The position numbers were made by a program, and so were the translations under genes. Positions 17,627-23,493 of a stretch of DNA of 47,605 bases are shown one piece after another; the stretch's first letter is position 1, and every line of letters starts with the position of its first letter. The stretch spans positions 1-47,605 of the IMG/VR virus record IMGVR_UViG_3300043449_001384. One strand, given 5' to 3'. The notes under the pieces were generated by a model that worked only from the letters and a program-made list of their open reading frames with translations, was not told the DNA's origin and did no database searches. This DNA is from a virus.

Positions 17627-18675
17627 GCACCAAGCAACCCATCCGCCTGCTCGATTTGTTCCGCTACTACAAAGGGTTGCCGCACCAGATGGCAGCCCTC
17701 GCGGAACTTGAAGCAGCCATGCCTTCCAGCCTGCTCACCCGCGACAACGCCTGGTTCAAAACCTGGAGTCAATCCGGCAAACAACCCGACCCCACCTGGC
17801 TCGCCCCAGCTACCAAAATCATTAAAGACTGGGAAGGGCTTCGCCTTGAAGCCTATAAGTGTGCCGCTGGAATTCCCACGATCGGGTACGGCGTAACGCG
17901 CTACCCAGGTAAAGGCCCCGTCCGTATGGGCGACACCATCACCGCCTCCGAAGCCGAAGCCCTACTGCGCGACGATCTGCTGGATCGTGTCGCCCCGAAC
18001 GTCTTCGACCTGATTCCAGCCAGTCAAAAGTACGGTGCCAACCAGCAGGCTGCCTTGATCTCTTGGGCTTACAACGTCGGCCTTGGCGCGGTTGAGGACT
18101 CCACACTGCGTAAACGCCTTGCCGCCGGAGAATCCGCCCGAGTCGTCATCCCCGAAGAACTCCCCCGCTGGGACAAAGCCGGCGGCGGCCCCCTTGAAGG
18201 TCTAGTACGTCGCCGCGCCGCCGAAGTCACACTATTCATGGGCGCCGCCCCAGCACCTAGCTTCAGCCCTGGCTCGCCCTTTACCTACAGAATCACACCT
18301 CACATCACCTATGGCGAAATCTGTGTCGGCGAAGAATGCCGTCGCTTCACTTCGCAGGCGCAATGCAATATCTGCATAGAGCTATGCCAGTTCCTTGAAA
18401 AAGCCAGAACTCACTTTGGCGGTAAGCCCATCACCATCACAAGTGGCCACCGCCCCAGTGCCGTGAATGCTGCTGTAGGCGGCGCCTCCAACTCCGAACA
18501 CCTCTACAAACCCGGCCGCGGCGCAGTCGACTGGTTCATCGAGGGCGTCTCGGTCTACGCCCTGCAGGACTGGTGCATCGCTAACTGGCCCTACAGCACC
18601 GGCAAAGGCGCCCCACGCGGCTTCATCCACACAGGCATCCGCATGGGCCGCCCCAAAGTCGTTTGGGATTATTGA
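17623..18675 (+). CDS. Endolysin: GH24 lysozyme plus M15-type peptidase
   Basis: This 350-residue enzyme breaks peptidoglycan with two domains. Residues about 62-205 are a T4-type lysozyme with KDWEGLRLEAYKC and PTIGYG; the catalytic set is E71, C80 and T86, so Cys stands where T4 lysozyme has Asp20. An E-C-T set is known in other phage GH24 lysins. Residues about 222-350 resemble a zinc peptidase of the M15_3 type (DD- or LD-carboxypeptidase) with H293 in NSEHLY, D303 in AVDWF and H336 in GFIHTG as likely metal ligands. No signal peptide is seen, so a holin is needed for export. The GTG start overlaps the previous stop. Confidence 0.85.
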   Translation: MSTKQPIRLLDLFRYYKGLPHQMAALAELEAAMPSSLLTRDNAWFKTWSQSGKQPDPTWLAPATKIIKDWEGLRLEAYKCAAGIPTIGYGVTRYPGKGPVRMGDTITASEAEALLRDDLLDRVAPNVFDLIPASQKYGANQQAALISWAYNVGLGAVEDSTLRKRLAAGESARVVIPEELPRWDKAGGGPLEGLVRRRAAEVTLFMGAAPAPSFSPGSPFTYRITPHITYGEICVGEECRRFTSQAQCNICIELCQFLEKARTHFGGKPITITSGHRPSAVNAAVGGASNSEHLYKPGRGAVDWFIEGVSVYALQDWCIANWPYSTGKGAPRGFIHTGIRMGRPKVVWDY

Positions 18676-18842
18676 GTTTTGTTACTCTGCTGCAGCTGTG
18701 TTACTGCATAAGCAGCCCGAGCCATCTCGTAGTAGATGAATGCTTGCCACTCCTGCTCATGCCGCCGAGTCATGCCTGCATAGGTGACTTCCCACCACCG
18801 CCCCTGCTCGTTCGAGATGAACTCCAAAGTTGGCTCAGCCAT
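18669..18842 (-). CDS. Small hypothetical protein (57 aa), minus strand
   Basis: A longer frame begins at 18941, but the ATG at 18842 gives a compact 57-residue protein rich in Glu, Trp and Tyr (EFISNEQGRWWEVTYAG). It ends 7 nt inside the endolysin gene on the opposite strand. The divergent gene at 18858 starts 15 bp away, so both share a tiny promoter region containing TAGACT on the plus strand. The function is unknown; the balanced composition suggests a real gene. Confidence 0.5.
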   Translation of the reverse strand: MAEPTLEFISNEQGRWWEVTYAGMTRRHEQEWQAFIYYEMARAAYAVTQLQQSNKTQ

Positions 18843-18857
18843 CACTAGACTCGCAGA

Positions 18858-19157
18858 ATGAAGGTTTACGAGGTTTGCATGGCGTTGGCTGACTGGCTCA
18901 TTCCCAAACCCAGCCTCGCTGCCCAGGCCCAATACCGGCACACCTGCGACATCTTAAGAAGCGAAGGCAGAGGAAACGTGGACCGCGTCATCGACTTGGC
19001 CTGCTCGCTCGCCCAGCAGAACATGCTGCAGCAGACCATCATAAGGCAGGCCACCCAGCACATTGGCGAACTGGAGCTGATCGCCCTCCTAATGGAACCC
19101 CCGCCCCGGCGTCCCACACTCCGCCAGCGCTTGGCTCGCCTGCTGGGTCGTAAATGA
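18858..19157 (+). CDS. Small hypothetical protein (99 aa) overlapping sigma gene 3' end
   Basis: This plus-strand gene gives a 99-residue, mostly helical protein (VDRVIDLACSLAQQNMLQQT) with a basic C terminus. Upstream lies CACTAGACTCGCAGA directly before the ATG, in which TAGACT could serve as a -10 element with a very short leader. Its last 69 bases overlap the 3' end of the sigma factor gene on the other strand. The family is unknown; the composition looks like real protein. Confidence 0.5.
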   Translation: MKVYEVCMALADWLIPKPSLAAQAQYRHTCDILRSEGRGNVDRVIDLACSLAQQNMLQQTIIRQATQHIGELELIALLMEPPPRRPTLRQRLARLLGRK

Positions 19158-20048
19158 ATTCGACACGGCCATATACCGCCGCATCTTCCGATGCGCCACG
19201 TCCACAATCTGCCGTATCCGCTCCCGGCTGACCCCCATCTCCCGTCCCAGCTCCGAGTACGTCTCCGACACGTCAGTCCCTAGCCCCCAGTACCGCTTCA
19301 CCAGTTCCGCCTCTTTCTCCGTCAAGTGCTGGAACGCACCATCCAGCATCGACTGCGTTTCCATTTGCTCCGCCTGTCGCATCGACTCCGTCCCTGACGG
19401 GTCAAGCGGATCGCAAATCAAATCCCCCAGCGAACTACCCTCGCCCTCCAGCGCCACCTTGTCGAGCGAGTAGACCTGCTGTCCCCGGTTGATGTACAGC
19501 CGCACGTCCTCAACCGTCACTCCAAAGTGCCCAGCCATCTCCTCGGTGGTCGGCATCCTTCCATACTTTTGCCCCAACACCTGGATCGCGCTGCTCCAGT
19601 TGGCCGCCATCTCCGCAATCTTCCCAGGCAACCGCACCACGCGCTCCTTAGTAGAAATCGCCCGAGCCATTGATTGCCGGATCCACCAGTACGCATAGGT
19701 ACTGAACTTGTACCCCCGCGTTGGATCGAACTTCAGAACCCCGTGCATCAGGCCAATGTTGCCCTCCTGCACCAGATCCATCAGCTCCATGTGGGTCACC
19801 ACCCGGTAGTACCGCTTGGCCACATTGACGACAAGCCGCAGGTTGGCTTTGACAAAGTGCTCCACCGCTCGTTCGCCGATGCGAACCTCGCGTTTCTCTT
19901 TAGGCGTCAGCTCCCGCTGCTCCTCCTTCAGCGCCACCATCCGCTGGATCTTCCGTCCCAGGTCGATCTCCTGGTCGCTGCTCAGTAGCGGCGTCCGCCC
20001 GATCGCATTGAGGTATGACTCGACCGAGTTCGCCTTCGCGTAGTGCAC
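19089..20048 (-). CDS. Sigma-70 family RNA polymerase sigma factor, group 2-like
   Basis: This 319-residue protein is a complete sigma factor that would redirect host RNA polymerase. Region 1.2 is at about 8-40 (SVESYLNAIGRTPLL), region 2 at 61-132 with the core-binding and -10 reading helices (LMDLVQEGNIGLMHGVLKFD; YKFSTYAYWWIRQSM), region 3 at about 140-215 and region 4 at 235-292 with the HTH YSELGREMGVSRERIRQI. The sequence is of the RpoD/group 2 kind seen in cyanobacteria, not the short T4 gp55 kind. The start is a GTG at 20048; an in-frame stop lies a few codons upstream. An ORF that begins at 20214 runs across this start in another frame. It is probably a middle or late switch. Confidence 0.88.
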   Translation of the reverse strand: MHYAKANSVESYLNAIGRTPLLSSDQEIDLGRKIQRMVALKEEQRELTPKEKREVRIGERAVEHFVKANLRLVVNVAKRYYRVVTHMELMDLVQEGNIGLMHGVLKFDPTRGYKFSTYAYWWIRQSMARAISTKERVVRLPGKIAEMAANWSSAIQVLGQKYGRMPTTEEMAGHFGVTVEDVRLYINRGQQVYSLDKVALEGEGSSLGDLICDPLDPSGTESMRQAEQMETQSMLDGAFQHLTEKEAELVKRYWGLGTDVSETYSELGREMGVSRERIRQIVDVAHRKMRRYMAVSNSFTTQQASQALAECGTPGRGFH

Positions 20049-20214
20049 GATTCGTTGTGTGTAGTTGGTTCAAAAATTGCGAGCTGACAGGGTAGGGCAT
20101 CAAGACCGCAACCGCTTGCAGCGCAGCTTCCATGCGTTGCCGGTCGTGCATCCCCCGCCCTGCCAAGCGGTAATCCCAGAAGGCGGCCATCGCCACCTCC
20201 ACTGGATCGCTCAT
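19900..20214 (-). CDS. Hypothetical protein overlapping sigma gene start
   Basis: The ORF begins in an ATGA overlap with the HNH gene upstream and codes for a plausible protein for about 56 residues (VEVAMAAFWDYRLAGRGMHD; ALQAVAVLMPYPVSSQF). It then runs 149 nt into the sigma gene in another frame, where its product turns into low-complexity Gly, Ala, Asp and Arg. Only the first part looks selected. It may be a true overlapping gene that couples translation of sigma, or a gene cut short when the neighbour changed. The function is unknown. Confidence 0.45.
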   Translation of the reverse strand: MSDPVEVAMAAFWDYRLAGRGMHDRQRMEAALQAVAVLMPYPVSSQFLNQLHTTNRALREGELGRVIPQCDRADAATEQRPGDRPGTEDPADGGAEGGAAGADA

Positions 20215-20747
20215 GCCGCCACCATATTCGGATTAAGCCAGGCCCAAGTACGTCCAGATTTAATCCCGTATATAACTTGCGGCGATACTTTATATTCTTT
20301 AGCTAGTCTATACGCAATCTCACCATCACTAAGTCGTTTTTTAATTTCAAGAATTTTACTAGGTAATAAAGGTTTTTTAGTATACAGACCTGTAGCATGA
20401 GCATGTAATAAATTTTGCGAGTGCGTTGTCCATTCTAAATTTTCAATACTATTGTTTTGTTTGTTGCCATCTTTGTGGTTTACTTCGTTGCATCCAAAAG
20501 GTTTAGGTATAAAAGCGTTTGCTATTAACCTGTGTATATACAGTGTACTATACTTACCTTTTAACTTTGTCTGCACAGCCAAGTAGCCGGCTCCTGCAGG
20601 TCGAGCGTTTAGTTCTTTTTCGGGAATCTGCACCCAATCTAAAGGGCGTCCGTTTTTTGTTCTTTGACAGGACCGTGCAAGTCGTAAGACTCGGCCTGTT
20701 TCACTCACCAGCAACCAAGGAAAATCCTTAACCACAACCCACCTCAT
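20211..20747 (-). CDS. HNH homing endonuclease (NUMOD4/HNH type) next to dcd
   Basis: The 178-residue product has an N-terminal NUMOD4-like part (FPWLLVSETGRVLRLARS), an HNH core with HRLIANAFIP, EVNHKDGNKQNN and IENLEWTTHSQN, and a C-terminal helix-turn-helix (IAYRLAKEYKVSPQVIYGIK). It is a free-standing homing-type nuclease. The gene is strongly AT-rich compared with its neighbours, a sign of separate origin. Its ATG lies 20 nt inside the 3' end of the dCTP deaminase gene. Confidence 0.85.
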   Translation of the reverse strand: MRWVVVKDFPWLLVSETGRVLRLARSCQRTKNGRPLDWVQIPEKELNARPAGAGYLAVQTKLKGKYSTLYIHRLIANAFIPKPFGCNEVNHKDGNKQNNSIENLEWTTHSQNLLHAHATGLYTKKPLLPSKILEIKKRLSDGEIAYRLAKEYKVSPQVIYGIKSGRTWAWLNPNMVAA

Positions 20748-21255
20748 ACGAAGGCATCACCGTTAAATGACCATTATAATGCCCTACGACCGCATAGCTC
20801 CTGTCGGGCGGCTGGGACATCCGGCTGAACACCATCTGCCCAATCTTCATGCCCGGCCACAGCGGGATCGGGTGGAACTTCCGCAGCGAGTGCAGCTCCA
20901 TCGTCAGACGGCTGTGATTCCACCCTGGATCGCAAAACCCACAAAGGCTGTGCGAAATTCCCGAGCGACCCCGACTGCTCTTGAGAATGAACTGCGCTGC
21001 CAGATCCTCCGGCAGGTGAAACACCTCCACCGTCTCGGCCAGCACAAACTCGCCCGGCTTCAACAGGTAGGGGTGCTCCTTGCAGCGGTCGGCAATGCTA
21101 AACCGCTGCAGCTCCAGCTCGTGCGGTGTCTCCACCATAAGCTGCGAACCAAGCCTGACATCTAGCGACGCAGGCCCCACCAGCCGTGGGTCGAACGGCT
21201 CCACCATTCCGGCGCGACAGTACGCCGCAATCTCAGTATCAGATAGCACGGTCAT
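20728..21255 (-). CDS. dcd: dCTP deaminase
   Basis: This 175-residue enzyme of the Dcd/dUTPase family converts dCTP to dUTP for thymidylate supply. Family motifs are present: GPASLDVRLG near 27-36, LKSSRGRSGI near 91-100 (the Ser-x3-Arg nucleotide-binding pair), PGWNHSRLTMEL at 110-121 with E120 as the expected catalytic Glu, and PGMKIGQMVF at 134-143. The start overlaps the previous stop (ATGA at 21252-21255). The 3' end is overlapped by an HNH gene. It lies in a run of coupled small genes that leads to nucleotide and replication functions. Confidence 0.85.
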   Translation of the reverse strand: MTVLSDTEIAAYCRAGMVEPFDPRLVGPASLDVRLGSQLMVETPHELELQRFSIADRCKEHPYLLKPGEFVLAETVEVFHLPEDLAAQFILKSSRGRSGISHSLCGFCDPGWNHSRLTMELHSLRKFHPIPLWPGMKIGQMVFSRMSQPPDRSYAVVGHYNGHLTVMPSYEVGCG

Positions 21256-21407
21256 TTGTCCTCGTACTCCCGGAACAGCTCAGCCAGTGACAGCACATGC
21301 GACGCAAAAGCGACATGCGTTTCCACGGTCCTGGAATTCGGCGGCGCCATCGGAAAGCTGTCCTTCCACCAATCCAAAAACGCTGCTTTCAATTGCTCGT
21401 CGGTCAC
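21252..21407 (-). CDS. Small hypothetical protein (51 aa)
   Basis: The frame is open from 21437, but a GTG at 21407 overlaps the upstream stop (GTGA) and gives a 51-residue product (MTDEQLKAAFLDWWKDSFPM). Its own stop overlaps the dcd start by 4 nt. The product is acidic and helical with no membrane segment. I do not recognise it; a real gene is supported by coupling on both sides. Confidence 0.6.
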   Translation of the reverse strand: MTDEQLKAAFLDWWKDSFPMAPPNSRTVETHVAFASHVLSLAELFREYEDK

Positions 21408-21562
21408 TGCGCTACCTCGCTCTGTTGCTGGGTCCACTGCTGAAAAAGTCCGGTGTAGAGGCTGTAGTCAGGATGCTCAGGCCGGTCCCGCCCAGCAGCG
21501 CGATACAGCTCATCAAGAAAGTCTTGCCGAGCCTGCTGCTCGACTGGATCGCAATTCCTCAT
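21404..21562 (-). CDS. Small hypothetical protein (52 aa)
   Basis: The frame is open from 21631, but the ATG at 21562 forms an ATGA overlap with the upstream gene's stop. The 52-residue product is helical (VEQQARQDFLDELYRAAGRD) and polar. The function is unknown. It is the second of three coupled small genes before dcd. Confidence 0.55.
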   Translation of the reverse strand: MRNCDPVEQQARQDFLDELYRAAGRDRPEHPDYSLYTGLFQQWTQQQSEVAQ

Positions 21563-21801
21563 CCCGCCACCGATGCGCGTTGAACCTTCCAGCTTGCCGG
21601 ATAGTCGGCCTCTTGGGAAACATAAATCCAAGCCGGCTCCTTAAAAAAGGCTGAAACCACCCGAGCCGCCCCAGCAGCCTTGTCGTGCGACACCCACGAA
21701 CAAGCATCCTCCTGCTGGCTCGTCAGCTTGATGCCCGGCCCAGTCACGTCATAAACCGCAGCGACCCACTGGTCGCCAACACAAATCAAGTAGCGCGTCA
21801 C
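21559..21801 (-). CDS. Small hypothetical protein (80 aa)
   Basis: It starts at a GTG (21799-21801) preceded by a GAGCGG purine stretch and, 21-39 nt upstream, by one of the RTTAG-type motifs. The 80-residue product begins with beta-prone MTRYLICVGDQWVAAVYDVT and looks globular. It is the first gene of the unit that leads into dcd, the HNH gene and the sigma factor. The function is unknown. Confidence 0.55.
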   Translation of the reverse strand: MTRYLICVGDQWVAAVYDVTGPGIKLTSQQEDACSWVSHDKAAGAARVVSAFFKEPAWIYVSQEADYPASWKVQRASVAG

Positions 21802-21821
21802 CGCTCCACTTCAAACTACGG

Positions 21822-21840
21822 GGCTAGACTAATAGGGAAC
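21822..21840 (-). promoter_or_regulatory. RTTAG-type motif, copy 1 (before dcd unit)
   Basis: Read on the minus strand this is GTTCCCTATTAGTCTAGCC. It differs by one base from GTTCCCTGTTAGTCTAGCC at 22554-22572 on the plus strand. Each lies shortly before a start codon. The shared core RTTAG..TARCC also appears at 25348-25370 and 27349-27366. It may be a promoter or operator of an early regulon. Confidence 0.55.
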
Positions 21841-21871
21841 AGCGAGTCTCCGCGAGCCCGGTTGCAGAACG

Positions 21872-22186
21872 TCACAAAAGGTACTTGTACTTCTCCAGCA
21901 CGGCCTTGGCCTTGGCTAGCCGCTCCTGCGCCGTAGGCGGCCTGCGGTTCTTTAGGCGCCCTTGGACCCTACGCCGCACCGACTCGGCCCACAGCTCTGT
22001 ATCCGCCTCCTCAGCAGCCTTGTACTCGGACGCTGGCACCTGCTTCTGCAGCGCCTGGTAAGTGAACTCTCGGATCAGCGCCGTGACCTTCTTGCCCTCA
22101 GCCTGAGCCAACTTTTCAAGCAGCTTGTACCGATTCAAGTCCAGCAGCACCTGCGCGTAGTATTTGCCGCCTTGGCGTACTGGCAT
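21872..22186 (-). CDS. Ribbon-helix-helix-like DNA-binding protein
   Basis: The N-terminal half of this 104-residue protein fits a ribbon-helix-helix fold: a short strand (YYAQVLLDL) followed by helix (NRYKLLEKLAQAEGK), turn and helix (VTALIREFTYQAL). The C-terminal half is a basic, charged helix (SVRRRVQGRLKNRRP). It probably represses or activates phage promoters as a dimer. Upstream on the minus strand, TAGAAT at about 22207-22212 could be a -10 element. Confidence 0.6.
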   Translation of the reverse strand: MPVRQGGKYYAQVLLDLNRYKLLEKLAQAEGKKVTALIREFTYQALQKQVPASEYKAAEEADTELWAESVRRRVQGRLKNRRPPTAQERLAKAKAVLEKYKYLL

Positions 22187-22221
22187 AACACAGTGGGAGG
22201 GTATGCGGCAATTCTACAGTG

Positions 22222-22362
22222 TCATCCAACACGCCGATTACGCGCCGCCATCCGCTGGCGCGAACAACCCTTGCGGATCTTCACCGCCCACTCCAGAAAA
22301 TCGCAGGCCCGCTGTAAATCGCCTGTGCTGGCGCGAGCCACAGCCTTACCCAAACGCACCAT
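22222..22362 (-). CDS. Small basic hypothetical protein (46 aa)
   Basis: Possible starts are the ATGs at 22422 and 22362. I chose 22362 because GGGAGA stands 8-13 nt before it and the overlap with the upstream gene is then 17 nt. The product has a helix with ASTGDLQRACDFLEWAVKI and a very basic end. The function is unknown. Confidence 0.5.
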   Translation of the reverse strand: MVRLGKAVARASTGDLQRACDFLEWAVKIRKGCSRQRMAARNRRVG

Positions 22363-22543
22363 AATCTGCTGTCTCCCGGTCAAGGGCGTCCCACTGGTCG
22401 TCTTTTCTGACTCGGACGACATCGCAATCCGGGAACAGCTCCGCCACAGCATAAAGAATGTCTGCGCGCTGATTGCCCACCAAAGCAACGGTTTCCAATT
22501 TGCCGTGGCGGTTCCTGAGTGTTGCGGTGTAGACGTCGAGCAT
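22346..22543 (-). CDS. Small hypothetical protein (65 aa)
   Basis: The ATG at 22543 follows a good AGGAGA ribosome site. The 65-residue product begins with the strand-like MLDVYTATLRNRHGKLETVA and continues as a mixed, acidic fold. It is the first gene of the minus unit divergent from the zinc-ribbon regulator at 22575; 31 bp separate the two starts. I do not recognise the family. Confidence 0.6.
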   Translation of the reverse strand: MLDVYTATLRNRHGKLETVALVGNQRADILYAVAELFPDCDVVRVRKDDQWDALDRETADYGAFG

Positions 22544-22553
22544 GGCTCTCCTT

Positions 22554-22572
22554 GTTCCCTGTTAGTCTAGCC
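22554..22572 (+). promoter_or_regulatory. RTTAG-type motif, copy 2 (divergent promoter region)
   Basis: The 19-mer GTTCCCTGTTAGTCTAGCC ends 2 nt before the ATG of the zinc-ribbon-HTH gene, with the minus-strand gene starting at 22543 on the other side. On the minus strand it reads TAGACT within GGCTAGACTAACAGG, which could be a -10 element for the 22543 gene. It may be bound by the regulator encoded next to it. Confidence 0.55.
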
Positions 22573-22574
22573 GC

Positions 22575-22937
22575 ATGAAATCCTGCCTCGCCTGCGGTTC
22601 TCCAGAAGTCGTAACAATCCAAACCTGCCGCCGCGCCAACGGCAACCGCTGGCGCCGCCACCACTGCAGCGCCTGCGACCACCGCTTTTCCAGCACCGAA
22701 ACCGCCGCCTTTCCACCACTGGAACGGCCCAGTGTTAAAGGCCGGGTCTGCTACGAGCAGCGCAGCCTGACCGACCGCCAGGCCGCTCTCATCATGCTCA
22801 GCCCCGAATCCAGCGCCGTACTGGCGAAGCGCTACGGCATCACCCGCAGCGCCATCCACCACATTCGCACTGGCGCGACTTACACAAACGTCTGGCAGAT
22901 AATTCAGCAGTTGCAGCCCGACTATTCAGAAAACTAA
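22575..22937 (+). CDS. Zinc-ribbon (NrdR-like) plus HTH regulatory protein
   Basis: This 120-residue protein begins with a four-Cys zinc ribbon: CLACGSPEVV, then an Arg-rich segment and HHCSACDHRFSSTET, closely like the N-terminal part of NrdR. No ATP-cone follows. Instead residues about 65-112 form a helix-turn-helix (SLTDRQAALIMLSPESSAVL; AKRYGITRSAIHHIRTG). It looks like a small DNA-binding regulator built from a zinc ribbon and an HTH. It sits alone on the plus strand inside the minus-strand early region and is divergent from 22543. Confidence 0.65.
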   Translation: MKSCLACGSPEVVTIQTCRRANGNRWRRHHCSACDHRFSSTETAAFPPLERPSVKGRVCYEQRSLTDRQAALIMLSPESSAVLAKRYGITRSAIHHIRTGATYTNVWQIIQQLQPDYSEN

Positions 22938-23431
22938 GCTAGGTGGGCCCATATTTTTCTACGTATGATGCAGCTAATGTGTGACTGACTAGTGTTGTAC
23001 ATTTCTCCTATTTGTTTTTGAGTTAAACCTTGTGCATACAGTTCTCTTATTTTTAAGATATCTGCTTCTGTATACCTAGCGTTGTATACGGCAGCACCTC
23101 TGTACTTATTACGCCGGGGCTGCCTACCTTTCAGGTAAGCATCCCTAGTGTTGCGTTTATGATCACCTTCTTCTAAGTGGCTAGGTCTGACACATGCCGG
23201 GTTATCGCACTTATGCATAACATACGGCGGCATGTAACCCAACACAAAAGAAAGGCTTAGGCGATGAGCACTTTCAAGGCGGTTTCCATTCTGTCTACCG
23301 AGCTGGATACGCCCGTAACCGTCTTGATTTCTATAGCCTGTCCATTCCCAGCAGCATGTGGGCATATGCGGCTGTTGCGATCCTGAGCAGTTTACCTTTT
23401 CCCAAAAACGAACTGCTAAGCTTTTAGGCAT
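22934..23431 (-). CDS. HNH homing endonuclease next to polA
   Basis: The frame is open from 23563 inside polA, but the ATG at 23431 is preceded by a leader shared with the HNH gene at 45155. The 165-residue product has an HNH core (CCWEWTGYRNQDGYGRI; SAHRLSLSF; VMHKCDNPACVRPSHLEEGD) and a C-terminal HTH (YAQGLTQKQIGEMYNTSQSH). It is AT-rich. It lies just downstream of the DNA polymerase catalytic motifs, a favourite site for homing genes. Confidence 0.85.
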   Translation of the reverse strand: MPKSLAVRFWEKVNCSGSQQPHMPTCCWEWTGYRNQDGYGRIQLGRQNGNRLESAHRLSLSFVLGYMPPYVMHKCDNPACVRPSHLEEGDHKRNTRDAYLKGRQPRRNKYRGAAVYNARYTEADILKIRELYAQGLTQKQIGEMYNTSQSHISCIIRRKIWAHLA

Positions 23432-23453
23432 CACCTGGTAGTTGCGGGTGGTC
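23428..23453 (-). promoter_or_regulatory. Shared leader of HNH genes, copy 1
   Basis: Read on the minus strand the bases just before and over the start run GACCACCCGCAAC, two variable bases, then CCAGGTGATGCC. The same 27-base string with two changes occurs at 45133-45159 at the start of an otherwise different HNH gene. It provides the AGGTG ribosome site and the ATG of both genes. Confidence 0.6.
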
Positions 23454-23493
23454 TGGGTCGGGGTGTTCCACCACCGCCGACCCTCGTATTTTA

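Noticed and set aside
22164-22570. Plus-strand ORFs opposite the small early genes (for example 21962-22570)
   Set aside because: They lack ribosome sites and have Leu/Arg/Pro-rich translations. The minus strand holds coupled genes with a recognisable ribbon-helix-helix pattern.
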